This document shows, piece by piece, positions 34,801 to 46,660 of a DNA stretch of 64,000 bases; positions within the stretch are counted from its first letter, which is position 1, and the number at the start of each line of letters is the position of its first letter. A program made the position numbers and the translations under genes. Under the pieces are notes generated by a model, which was not told the DNA's origin, did no database searches, and saw nothing but the letters and a program-made list of their open reading frames with translations. The DNA lies in NCBI RefSeq assembly GCF_029168945.1, contig NC_083607.1:41091257-41155256 (forward strand), written 5' to 3'. The DNA comes from Cannabis sativa (lineage: Eukaryota; Streptophyta; Magnoliopsida; Rosales; Cannabaceae).

Positions 34801-36581
34801 CATTGAAGATTTGGCGGCCTTACCTTTACGGAGAAAGGTGTGAAATCTATACCGACCATAAAAGTCTCAAGTATTTCTTTACTCAGAAAGATTTCAACAT
34901 GAGACAGAGACGTTGGCTGGAGTTAGTGAAAGATTACGACTGTGAGATCCTCTATCACCCTGGGAAGGCCAATGTAGTAGCCGATGCCCTGAGCAGAAAG
35001 GGTCCTGGGCAAGTAGCTAGTATGGTTTGGATCTCACCTCAACTAGCAGAGAATATGGTTAGATCCAGCATTGAGTTTGTGGTAGGTCAGCTTCACAACT
35101 TAACGCTGCAATCTGATCTGTTGGAAAGAATAAAAGTCGCTCAGATGACGGATCCAGAGTTAGTGAAGATCAGAGATGAGGTTTTGGCTGGTCAAGCCAG
35201 GGACTTTCCAGTGTCAGACAGCGGGATGCTTCTGTATAAAGCTAGGGTTTGTGTTCCGAATAGTGTGGAACTCAGGAATGAGATCTTTGAGGAGGCTCAT
35301 TCTACCCCGTATTCTCTGCATCCCGGCACCACTAAGATGTACCAAGATCTTAAACTGTATTTCTGGTGGAGCGGTATGAAGAAGAATTTGGTAGAATTCG
35401 TGTCGAGATGCCTCACTCGTCAGCAGATTAAGGCTGAACATCAGAGACCAGCAGGGTTGTTGCAGCCTCTAACCCTACCAGAATGGAAGTGGGAAGATAT
35501 CACGATGGATTTTGTGGTCGGGTTACCTAGGACCACGGGTTTATTTGATTCCATCTAGGTAGTGGTGGACCAATTTACGAAATCTGCTCATTTTCTGCCG
35601 GTTAGAACAACATTTATAGTGGATCAGTTGGAGGAATTGTATGTCAGAGAGATTGTAAGACTTCACGGGGTACCGAAGTCTATAGTTTCGGATAGGGATC
35701 CGAAGTTCACCTCCAAATTTTGGCAAAGTTTGCAACGAGCAATGGGTACAAAGCTGAAATTCAGTACAGCATTCCATCCTCAGACAGATGGTCAGTCCGA
35801 AAGGACAATTCAGATATTGGAGGACATGTTGCGAGCCTGTGTTATGGATTTTGAAGGCTCATGGAATAAATATCTACCGTTAATAGAATTTTCTTACAAC
35901 AACAGTTATCAGAGTACGATAGGGATGGCTCCCTATGAACTGTTATACGGTAGGAAGTGTAGATCTCCCATTCACTGGGATGAGACAGGGGAGAGGAAAT
36001 ACCTAGGTCCAGAGTCAGTGCAGCGGACCAATGAGGCAATAGAGAAGATAAAAGCTAGAATGCTTGCCTCACAGAGTAGACAGAAGAGTTACGCGGATCC
36101 GAAACGCAGAGATGTTGAGTTCCAAGTAGGGGACCATGTGTTTTTACGGGTATCTCCGATGAAGGGGATCAAACGTTTCGGGAAAAGAGGCAAGTTATGC
36201 CCTAGATTTACAGGACCTTTCGAGATTCTCGAGAAGATAGGTCAAGTGGCATACCGGTTAGCATTGCCTCCAGCTTTATCAGCAGTTCACAACGTATTCC
36301 ATGTCTCGATGTTGAGAAAATACGTTTCAGATCCCTCTCATATACTCAGTTATGAGAGCCTAGAATTACAGCCAGATATGACTTATGAAGAACAGCCAGT
36401 GCAGATCCTGGATAGAAAGGATAAAGTCCTTCGGAATAAGACCATAGCTTTGGTCAAAGGTCTCTGGAGAAACAGCAAGGTGGAGGAAGCCACCTGGGAG
36501 CTAGAGTCAGATATGAGAGCTCAATATCCAGAGTTATTCAGGTTAGATTTCGGGGACGAAATCCTTTTAAGGGGGGAATAG
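31896..36581 (+). pseudogene. Ty3/gypsy gag-pol polyprotein with four in-frame stops
   Basis: A single frame of 1,562 codons with stops at 32586-32588 (TAG), 34563-34565 (TAG), 34758-34760 (TGA) and 35556-35558 (TAG) and no frameshift. Order: Arg/Gly-rich gag; CCHC knuckle (33027-33068) with first Cys now Tyr and last now Phe; protease DSGATHS near 33220; RT with the active-site motif changed to FINDILVYS (Asp to Asn at 34227-34229); RNase H (VVYCDASRQGLG, then TDHKSLKYF); integrase zinc finger with a Cys-to-Arg change (CLTRQQ, 35418-35420); integrase core Asp, Asp, Glu ([25 protein letters not shown]), all present; chromodomain-like tail. These proteins copy and insert the element. This copy cannot do so itself. 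Each stop is one transition from a usual codon (CAG, TGG, CGA, TGG). Confidence 0.93.
36566..36580 (+). promoter_or_regulatory. Polypurine tract
   Basis: TTAAGGGGGGAATAG-type purine run directly before the 3' LTR (TGTAAAG at 36583). It overlaps the stop of the polyprotein. Confidence 0.85.
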
Positions 36582-36582
36582 T

Positions 36583-38905
36583 TGTAAAGACCGCTTAGTT
36601 TAATTTGGAAATTAGCAGTTAATCACGTTTAATTATGAAAATTATTTATAGCTATTTAAATAATTATTATACTGTTATTATTGAATTCAGAGATGCATTT
36701 TTATGTCATGTAGTAGTTTTCATAATTTTGTATTTCGGTGCCCGGTATTTTGGAACTCGGTGTTTGGCTCAGTAAAATCACAACTTAGTATGTTAGTAGT
36801 TTGGAACGGTTTATTAAACATTGGGAATGTCGGGAATGGCCGGGAATTTGGAATTTCCCAAAAATACCCCTTTAGTGTTATTTATGTGATTTTAGTGTGA
36901 AGGGGCAAAATGGTCATTTTGCCCCATTATTAGTTTGTCTTTTTGTGGCTTAATAAATGAGAAATATGTGTTGTATTTGATGATATATTGGCTGAAATAA
37001 GTGAGTAGGTGGCATTTCCCTTATTTTTCAAACTTAGACAAAAATAGAAAAATTTCAAAGGAAGCTCTCTCTCTCTTTTTCCTCTCCATTTCGGCCTCTT
37101 TGTGCAGCAAGGAAAAGGGGATTTTTTCTTGTGGATCTAGTAATTTTCAGCAAGTATTGTGTGATCCTTGAAGAGGTATTTCTTTGTCTAGTTTTCTTAC
37201 TTTGTTTTCTTGAAATTTTTGATGAAAAATATGAGTTATGCATGGATTAATTGATGTTGTTGCTGCTGTAAATTGTTGTTGTTGTTTCCATGTTGAAAAT
37301 GTTGATTTAGGTATGTTTAATTAGGTTGAATTGCATGCTAGTATTTCTTGCTCTAGTTGGATATATTTCTTGTTAAAAAGCTTGAGTTTTCAAAGAAAAA
37401 TTGAGGTTTTGGTGGCTGTAGTGTTTGCATGAGTTAGGTTTTAGTTTCTGCAGTTGTTATATGCTTGTTTATGAGTTTGAATCATGGATTGGATGCATGT
37501 TAGTTGTTATTAACCAAGTTTGAGTTTGGAACTCAAAGCTTGGGCTTTAATGGTGATTTTCATTTCTGTACTTTCTGGGTGGATTTGATGCTTTAAAAAT
37601 GTTCTAGGGGTTATATAGAACAGGTCTGGAAGGTTTGAGGTTAATTGGATTTGTTTTGGTTGAGTTATGATTTTTTTTGAAAATCTGCCTGCGAGGAACC
37701 GGAATTCCGGTTGTGCATCCGGAATTCCAACCGGAATTCCGGATGGGGTTCTGAAATTTCCCAGAACCGGAATTCCGGTTGTGCAACCGGTCTTCCGGTT
37801 GGGAAAAATTCAGGAACCCTAGTTTTCCTCGATTTTATGTTTTTTGGGGTATTGCCATGTTTTTTATCGATAGGGAAACTTTTAGTTCCTAGTTTAAGTC
37901 CCCGGGAAGTGATTTAGCGTATCACTTATAGTGTTGTGATTTTTAAGGTTTAGGAGCCTGTAATCCGCCGCGCAGATAGTTCCAGTCAACCTTGCACACC
38001 TGATTTCGGAATCCAGGTAAGATTAGTGTAACAGTATGCATATGTAGATTACATGTTTAGCGTGCATGTAGGAAGCCTGTTAGATTACATTAGTTATGTA
38101 TGTTGGCTTCGAACCATCCAACTGTGTCACGTCGGTACAGGCTGGAGTATGACCAGCAGCCGGAGTATGACCTGTTCGACCGATTAGGCTGACACTTAGG
38201 TTGGTGGTTCCGTACTATTTGACGTATCACGTCGGTACAGGCTGGAGTATGACCAGCAGCCGGAGTATGACCGGTTCGACCGATCAGGCTGATACTGTAA
38301 CACGTCGGTACAGGCTGGAGTATGACCAGCAGCCGGAGTATGACCGGTTCGACCGATCAGGCTATTACTTGTCAATAGTACCGTCCCTATGAACGTTCAG
38401 AACTCAGTACCGTGTTGGACACGGCAGTTAGGGGGACTCAGTATCGTGTGGGACACGGCAGTTAGGGTTATGATCAGGGGTATGGGCGTCTGATCATGAC
38501 CGGGATTTATGTATGAGTATTATTATGCTTTTCTTACTGAGTCTGTCGACTCACAGTGTTATGTTTATGGGTAGGTAAAGGCAAGGCTAGAGCTGATGGA
38601 CCGTGAACGAGCCTACGAAGATTGTACATGTCGGGGTGGTTAGGCCTGGAGCGTACGATCCTTGGGACAGCAAGGCTATTTTTTGTAACTAGTCGTTAGG
38701 CGACAATTATTTTGTATAAACAGTTAACTTTTGTAAATGATTTTGTAATCGGGATCCCGAGTCTTTTGTATAAATATTTTATAAGTTTAATTAAAAAGCA
38801 AAAATTTTAATTAATCACGTTTTCCATAAACCTCGTTGATTAGCAACGAGCTGCACAACATGTTTAAAAATCACGTAATACGCCTATGCTAGTTAGGGTG
38901 TTACA
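36583..38905 (+). repeat. 3' LTR, complete (2,323 bp)
   Basis: TGTAAAG...GTTACA, followed by TAATAT. Palindrome cluster at 37695-37805 with an extra CCGGAATTCC unit. Three 100/73-bp repeat units. Otherwise almost identical to 27625-30037. Confidence 0.9.
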
Positions 38906-39186
38906 TAATATAACTTATTTATTTAGTAAATTTAGACTTTCAAGAACTAAATTATATGTATGTGGAGCAATATATTCACACACTGAGTAATAATTTATAT
39001 CTAGTGTAAATATTATATACGCATGTGCAAATATTTTATAGTTAAGTTAGACATCACTTATTATATACTATCACTACAATAAAATTTATCAATAGCCGCA
39101 ATATTATTAGCAATGGGAAAAATTCGCCCCTAATAGTGGTAGCATTAGCAGCGGAACCAGAATTCGTCACTAATTCTACTTATTTA
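38906..39186. repeat. Target-flank segment, copy 2 (original position)
   Basis: Same sequence as 30038-30317, here continuing naturally into 39187 onward (TTATTTATTTTTTG, A-tract). Confidence 0.9.
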
Positions 39187-39345
39187 TTTTTTGAAAAAAA
39201 AAAAAACTATTACCAGTAGACTCCGCCGCTAATAGTATTAGCGGCAAGCTCCACAGCTAATAATATTAAAAAAATAAAAAAATAATCGTTAGAATTATTA
39301 GCGGCAGGGCATTAACAGCGGTCCCGCTGCTAATAATTGTATATA
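39072..39345 (+). mobile_element. CACTA-type transposon terminus with subterminal repeats
   Basis: CACTACAATAAAA at 39072 (and in the duplicate at 30204) matches the CACTACAA-A-rich end of plant CACTA elements. It is followed by inverted and direct copies of a (G)CCGCTAATA / TATTAGCGGC motif (39075-39345). The opposite end was not found in the window. It may belong to a CACTA element that carried the gene at 40084. Confidence 0.5.
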
Positions 39346-39360
39346 TACCCAACCCCGACT

Positions 39361-40083
39361 TTCGGTACCTATTTTAAAATTAAATAAAATTATAAAAATA
39401 AAAAATAAAATATTTAAAAAATATTATAAATTTTGAAATAATTTTTAAATAATAATATTAGATGTACCAATATAAATGTGTTACCTGTACAAGAGTGTAG
39501 ACATAAGTAGTCTATGTTGGCAGTTAACTGTAAAATATAGATGACATCTTAAATTTACTAATATAAGTTCAATCATTTGGAGGGTTTTATTTTACCACCA
39601 AAATTTAAGCTTGGAAGATTATGTACAAATACAAATAGATTAATAATTGAAAATGCTAAAAAAAAAATACCTCTTTCAACTTAGAAATTTTTACACCAAA
39701 AATACAAAATGCCAACTTTATTACCTAAATACCACTAAACGGTTACCTCAATATTTTTACATTCTCTCTTTATTTTATTACATATATACCACATGCACAC
39801 TCTCCCCCATGCATCAGACACGTGCATTTCCCCCATCTCTCATCAATCAACCATTAATCACTTCCCTCTCTTTTTTTTTCTTTTTTTTTCCTTTGATTTT
39901 TCATTTCTTTTCAGTTTTTTTTTTTAAAATAACTTGTAACCTCCATTGCTGAACGTGCTTAACCCTGAACCCACATCCATTTTCCCTCTCATTTGTGTTC
40001 TTCAAAATTTTTTCAACTCCCACTAACCCATCCCATAACTGTTTTCCCTCTTTTTTTTTTTTGTTTCTCAATCCATACATAAA
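39361..40083 (+). other. Upstream region of the second Ulp1-type gene
   Basis: AT-rich with long pyrimidine/T tracts at 39870-40070, typical of a plant 5' leader. No separate gene seen. Confidence 0.4.
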
Positions 40084-41565
40084 ATGGCTATGACCCGTTC
40101 TTCATCATCTCCTTCCCCTGTTCAAAAGAAAAGCTCCAAAATGGTTTTGAAATCATTAGCTAATAAGGCCAAGGAAAAACGTCCTATTATTGAGGAGGAA
40201 GACTCTAATATTTCTCCTCCATTAACGAAGTGTGGGCGAGCTCCTCCTAAGAAGAAATTAAAGGTCGATGTCCAAGAAAAAATGGCTGAAGATGTTGCTG
40301 GAAAAAACGAGAATGTTGGTGGTGCTTTTCGAACTGAGGTTTGTTTGCAGTTTCTTTTTCGTTTCCCCCTTTTTTGTAGATATTCTTGTATTTTCCATTT
40401 TATCGATTTGGTGTTTCTGGTTTGTGATATATTCTAGATTTTTCATTTTAAAATTTTGTTTGGTTTTGTTTGGATTTTTAGGGCTTTAATTTTTCTTGAT
40501 CAATTTTATTTGTTCTTTTGTGGGTTTGGCATTTTAGTTTGTTTATTCTTAATTTTGTTTCATTTTGTTGTCTTTTTTGTTCTGTTTGTGTTTTCCAGTT
40601 TTTTAAATATTTTTGAACTTCAGTTTCATTTTAATGTCTCTTCTCAGTGTGCTTTAGTTTTTTCATAGTTTTTTAATAGTTTAATCCTTTTATGTATGTT
40701 TTCTTTTCAAAATATTATTAGGTATAGTTGTTTGCTGTTCATTTTTAGGTAACAATTTGATTAAGATCTTTGTAGTTTATGTTCGAAGAGTTGTTTATGG
40801 TTGTCAGTTTGTTTTCAATTTTTTTTTATAGTTTTATTATAGTTTGTATACTTGTTTATTCGCCATTTATATTTATATTTTTCATGTTTGTTAAATTGCA
40901 GGTCTGGGATTACAAATTTAGTCCCTTCGATTTTTATAGATCCAAATGTGTTTGTACTAGCAATTTTTCTGTTATTGATAATATAAAGAATTAATACTTT
41001 ATCTATGAATTTATTGTCTATGTTCCGTGACACCTAATTTGGTCATTTTCTTGATATACCTGATTTTTTTTCCACCCCCAAGTTGTACATAGCCTACTGT
41101 TGAGGGAAGTGTACCAGCCCAATCCAAAAAAAATTTGGGCTAAGGTTGTTGGCTGTTGAATACAGTTCAGTGCCGAGGAGTTTTATTTGATAACTGGCAT
41201 TGATTGTTTTGGTGATTACAACAAATTGCTGTTTTTCCAAGAATCAAACCAGTTGATTGAGGTTTGTTTCCGTGGTGTAAAAACCATTGATCATAAAGCT
41301 ATGGAGGACGCTTTTTTGGGGAGTAGGTGGGGTCTGGACGAGTCTCTTGGTTTGAAACTGTCTGAGCTGTATTATATCCAATATTTTCTTCTTAGCAATA
41401 CTCCTGATAAAGAAGTTTCTAGGTTTGATCTAGATGTTGTTAATAGCGGTCGTTGGATGAGTATTGTTGAGTTAGGGAGTCCTTTGAATACACTATTGAT
41501 TCATTCAAAGGTAAAATACAGCATGGGATTAAAATGAAAAATAAGAAAGAAGAGAAGGGAGGTCA
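40084..41565 (+). pseudogene. DUF1985/Ulp1-family gene, 5' part, decayed and split
   Basis: Exon 1 (40084-40338, donor at 40339) encodes a Ser/Lys-rich start with nuclear-signal-like basic runs (PPKKKLK). Exon 2 starts at 40902 (VWDYKFSPFDFYRSK) and soon meets stops. Around 41030-41100 another frame reads FGHFLDIPDFFSTPKLYIAYC with two stops. From 41165 the frame reads EEFYLITGIDCFGDYNKL through WGLDESLGLKLSELYYIQYFLL to VELGSP, then a 1-base shift near 41470 leads into ESFEYTIDSFKGKIQHGIK. This pattern (EF.LITG; long helix; ..SLKGK) is the DUF1985 module found at the N-terminus of plant TE Ulp1 proteins. At 41565 a copia nest interrupts it, and the frame resumes at 55456. A pseudogene by several independent breaks. 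Confidence 0.65.
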
Positions 41566-42462
41566 TGTTGGAATTTATTTTACCAGGATCTTAGATCTAC
41601 TCACAAGTATGTTGTTTAACACCCTAAATATAAACATTCTAAAACGATAATTAAACACATATAAAGTTAAGAAAACCTTACATTGGTAGCAGCGGAATAA
41701 TGTCTCCTTCAACTCAGATCTCTAACCCTTGTATCCTTTCTGTCGTAGAGTATTATCAAGATCTGAGTCCGAATGTCCTTCTCTTTGAATGTGATCCTTC
41801 ACAGTCTTCCAGTCTATGATTGAGGTACCACTTGCTGTGTGTGGGCACTACTCTATCACTAGAGGGTTCGAAATTGTGAAGAGGAAAAGAGAGAGAGGTA
41901 GGGTCGGCTATAGAGAGAGAAAGTGGAAGGCTCAGTTTTTTTTGAAAAAGGCAATCTTTTATTTTCTGACAAAAAGCTTTAAAAACTTGTTTTTTGACTG
42001 AGCCATCACTTTCTATTTATAGGCAACTACTAGGTTTAGGTTAGTAATTATTTGGCATTAAGATAATAAAAATATTAATTTGAAAAAGCTAACCAGGTGG
42101 CCGGCCATAGGTGTTATTGGGACTCACTTGGATTTTACAGTTTTCACAATTTTTATTTCTATTTTCTCAAAAATGCCAATTTTCTAATTCTAACCATTTA
42201 AATGCCAAAACTAATTATTTAATAACTAAAATAGTTTATTAAATAATATTGTCATTTAATATAATTATTAATTAGACATATAGAGTCTCTTAATTAACAA
42301 ATAAACCTAGAATCTCTTTTCTTTACAATTTCACCCGTGCTTAGTGAAAATTCACAAATTAGACATAGTCTAACTTTAGAATTATAATTGATTAATAATA
42401 AATCAATTATTGAGTCTTACAAGCAGTATGGTCTCAACTAGAATGGGGACCATGGATCTATA
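41566..42462 (-). repeat. Left LTR of the outer copia element, truncated
   Basis: 897 bp matching the start of the LTR at 53560. Cut at ...GGATCTATAT by the LTR beginning at 42463. The remainder of this LTR is not found on the other side. Confidence 0.85.
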
Positions 42463-44348
42463 TGTTGGAATTTATTTTACCAGGATCTTAGATCTACTCA
42501 CAAGTATGTTGTTTAACACCCTAAATATGAACTTTCTAAAACGATAATTAAACAAATATAAAGTTAAGAAAACGTTACATTGATGGCAGCAGAATAATGT
42601 CTCCTTCCACTCAGATCTCTAACCCTTGTATCCTTTCTGTCGCAGAGTATTATCAAGATCTGAGCCTGAATGTCCTTCTCTTTGTGTGTGATCCTTCACA
42701 GTCTTCCAATCTATGATTGAGGTACCACTTGCTCTGTCTGGGCACTACTCTATCACTAAGGTTTAGAAATTGAGAAGAGGAAAAGAGAGAGGGATAGGGT
42801 GGGCTATAGAGAGAGAAGTGGAAGGCTCAGTTTTTTTTGAAAAAGGCAATCTCTGATTTTCTGACCAAAAGGCATATGTTGAACTGAGCCACCACTTTCT
42901 ATTTATAGGCAACTACTAGGTTTAGGTTAGCAATTATTTGGCATTACAATAATAAAAATATCAACTGGAAATATCTGCTTAAGTGGCCGGCCACAGGTGT
43001 TATTGGGCCCCACTTGGATTTTGCAGTTTTCACAATTTTTGTTTCTATTTTCTCAAAAACGCCAATTTTCCAATTCTAACCTTTTAAATGCCAAAACTAA
43101 TTATTTAATAACTAAAATAGATTATTAAATAATATTGTCATTTAATTTAATTATTAATTAGACATACAGAGTCTCTTAATCAATAAATAAACCTAGAATC
43201 TCTTTTCTTTACAATTTCACCCCTGCTTAGTGAAAATTCACAAATTAGACATAGTCTAACTTTAGAATGATAATTGATTAATTACAAATCAATTATTGAG
43301 TCTTACAAGCAGTATAGTCTCAACTAGAATGGGGACCATGGATCTATATGCTGAGTTTCCAATAAGTGAACCGAATTTACTAAGTAAATCCCTACTTATT
43401 AATTCCTCGTTGAATCCACTCTTAGAACTTAGAATTGCACTCTCGGACTTATATAGAGCATATTATATGTTCCACGATATAGATATGCTCTCTCATTTAA
43501 CTATTTTTATAATCTTATTGTGATCCAAGATCCTCTATATAGATGATTTACATCGAGATGGGATAATTTTACTGTTTTCACCCCTCAACGTATTTGGCCC
43601 CTTAAAACACTTAGCTACCTGTAAATGATGTTTAGTGATCTGAGAATTAGTCACTTAAACAAGTGCTCATCCATTTACTTCTATTTAGCTAAGCTCGAAG
43701 GGAATCGTCACTTGACTTCTATACACCAGTAGAAGCTATAGATTCCATATTTATGTTCAGCACTGTCACTCAATCATACTATCATCTTCCCAAAATATAC
43801 GTATCACCCTGACCCAAAAGTAGGCTTAACTAATAAATCAAAGAACATGAATAGCACTCCTGAGTTGAGCCTAAGCATATCAGGATTTAGATTCTTCTAA
43901 TCTTAAGATCAACTACTGATATTGACTTGGAAAGATACAACGGTAAGTTTATTATATCTTAACTGAGTTCAATATTGGTCCAGTCCAATGTATACTCCAT
44001 ACATTCGAAACTAGTATACTTTACTAATGTCCTGGAAAGAACATAACACTTACTCCAAGTGTAAGTACACATCATCGCTGATTATCACATCAGTATAAAT
44101 CCAAAACATTGATGAAACAGGGACTTAGTCTTTTGAATCATATAATCACAATCACATTCCACTGTGTTGACAATACTGTAATTGTGAATAAACATATGAT
44201 CTGGACTTAACAGATTTTGTGTATAAACATAATAAACATATTAAACCATAAGCATGTAAAATTCATGCAAACATAAATCACTTCAAATTTCTTATATTGA
44301 TAACTAATCAGATTGTAAAGGGTTTTATTTACGGCACAAAACCCAACA
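42463..44348 (-). repeat. Left LTR of the inner copia element, complete
   Basis: TGTTGGAATTT...CCCAACA, 1,886 bp. Followed by the complement of a polypurine tract (AACTCCCACTTGCAC, 44349-44363). Confidence 0.9.
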
Positions 44349-46660
44349 AACTCCCACTTGCACTAACATAAAACAAACTGTGCAAATTAATCAATCTGTT
44401 GTCTTGATCTTCAGATCAAGTGTAGTATATTTGAATCCACCCAAATTTCTGGAAACTAGTTCATAAAAACAATATGAAACATCTTTTACTATATGCTTTA
44501 CTCATCAAGGGATACTGAAATCCTTACTGTTTTAAAGTACATCTGAATAAACAGAAGACATATATGAGTATTATCAAATATAAAGTTAAGAAAACGTTAC
44601 ATTGATGGCAGCAGAATAATGTCTCCTTCCAAAACGATAATTAAACAAATATAAAGTTAAGAAAACGTTACATTGATGGCAGTAGAATAATGTCTCCTTC
44701 CACTCAGATCTCTAACCCTTGATTCCTTTCTGTCGCAGAGTATTATCAAGATCTGAGCCTGAATGTCCTTCTCTTTGTGTGTGATCCTTCACAGTCTTCC
44801 AATCTATGATTGAGGTACCACTTGCTCTGTGTGGGCACTACTCTATCACTAAGGTTTAGAAATTGAGAAGAGGAAAAGAGAGAGGGATAGGGTGGGCTAT
44901 AGAGAGAGAAGTGGAAGGCTCAGTTTTTTTGAAAAAGGCAATCTCTGATTTTCTGACCAAAAGGCATATGTTGAACTGAGCCACCACTTTCTATTTATAG
45001 GCAACTACTAGGTTTAGGTTAGCAATTATTTGGCATTACAATAATAAAAATATCAACTGGAAATATCTGCTTAAGTGGCCGGCCACAGGTGTTATTGGGC
45101 CCCACTTGGATTTTGCAGTTTTCACAATTTTTGTTTCTATTTTCTCAAAAACGCCAATTTTCCAATTCTAACCTTTTAAATGCCAAAACTAATTATTTAA
45201 TAACTAAAATAGATTATTAAATAATATTGTCATTTAATTTAATTATTAATTAGACATACAGAGTCTCTTAATCAATAAATAAACCTAGAATCTCTTTTCT
45301 TTACAATTTCACCCCTGCTTAGTGAAAATTCACAAATTAGACATAGTCTAACTTTAGAATTATAATTGATTAATTACAAATCAATTATTGAGTCTTACAA
45401 GCAGTATAGTCTCAACTAGAATGGGGACCATGGATCTATATGCTGAGTTTCCAATAAGTGAACCGAATTTACTAAGTAAATCCCTACTTATTAATTCCTC
45501 GTTGAATCCACTCTTAGAACTTAGAATTGCACTCTCGGACTTATATAGAGCATATTATATGTTCCACGATATAGATATGCTCTCTCATTTAACTATTTTT
45601 ATAATCTTATTGTGATCAAAGATCCTCTATATAGATGATTTACATCGAGATGGGATAATTTTACTGTTTTCACCCCTCAACGTATTTGGCCCCTTAAAAC
45701 ACTTAGCTACCTGTAAATGATGTTTAGTGATCTGAGAATTAGTCACTTAAACAAGTGCTCATCCATTTACTTCTATTTAGCTAAGCTCGAAGGGAATCGT
45801 CACTTGACTTCTATACACCAGTAGAAGCTATAGATTCCATATTTATGTTCAGCACTGTCACTCAATCATACTATCATCTTTCCAAAATATACGTATCACC
45901 CTGACCCAAAAGTAGGCTTAACTAATAAATCAAAGAACATGAATAGCACTCCTGAGTTGAGCCTAAGCATATCACGATTTAGATTCTTCTAATCTTAAGA
46001 TCAACTACTGATATTGACTTGGAAAGATACAACGGTAAGTTTATTATATCTTAACTGAGTTCAATATTGGTCCAGTCCAATGTATACTCCATACATTCGA
46101 AACTAGTATACTTTACTAATGTCCTGGAAAGAACATAACACTTACTCCAAGTGTAAGTACACATCATCGCTGATTATCACATCAGTGTAAATCCAAAACA
46201 TTGATGAAACAGGGACTTAGTCTTTTGAATCATATAATCACAATCACATTCCACTGTGTTGACAATACTGTAATTGTGAATAAACATATGATCTGGACTT
46301 AACAGATTTTGTGTATAAACATAATAAACATATTAAACCATAAGCATGTAAAATTCATGCAAACATAAATCACTTCAAATTTCTTATATTGATAACTAAT
46401 CAGATTGTAAAGGGTTTTATTTACGGCACAAAACCCAACAAACTCCCACTTGCACTAACATAAAACAAACTGTGCAAATTAATCAATCTGTTGTCTTGAT
46501 CTTCAGATCAAGTGTAGTATATTTGAATCCACCCAAATTTCTGGAAACTAGTTCATAAAAACAATATGAAACATCTTTTACTATATGCTTTACTCATCAA
46601 GGGATACTGAAATCCTTACTGTTTTAAAGTACATCTGAATAAACAGAAGACATATCTCTC
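42538..46660 (-). repeat. 2,092-bp tandem duplication (LTR plus ~220 bp interior)
   Basis: 42538-44566 and 44631-46658 are nearly identical at an offset of 2,092-2,093 bp, so even the chance ORF at 43296 recurs at 45388. The few differences are single bases and a T-run length. The joint at 44567-44630 contains small LTR pieces out of order. Confidence 0.9.
44631..46440 (-). repeat. Duplicated copy of the inner LTR, missing first 75 bp
   Basis: Starts AAAACGATAATTAAAC, equivalent to 42538. Ends CCCAACA at 46440, then the polypurine-tract complement. Confidence 0.9.

Larger units (their letters stand above)
30318..38905 (+). mobile_element. Ty3/gypsy chromovirus with 5'-truncated LTR
   Basis: Partial LTR 30318-31614, primer site 31618-31629, gag-pol 31896-36581, polypurine tract 36566-36580, complete 3' LTR 36583-38905. 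The polyprotein order (gag, protease, RT, RNase H, integrase) and the C-terminal chromodomain-like end (EEATWELESDMRAQYPELF) place it among plant chromoviruses, most like the Tekay/Del type by my reading. The 5' LTR lacks its first ~1.1 kb because of the rearrangement described in the findings. Confidence 0.9.

Noticed and set aside
27745..37243. Repeated ORFs of 60-75 codons in the gypsy LTRs (27745, 28097, 28753, 30398, 36703, 37055, 37711)
   Set aside because: They recur with the LTR and read through promoter/leader sequence. No codon bias, and they differ by frame between copies.
43296..45615. Two identical 75-codon ORFs (43296-43523 and 45388-45615) as a duplicated gene
   Set aside because: They lie inside LTR copies and are identical only because the LTR block is duplicated. 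No domain or start context.
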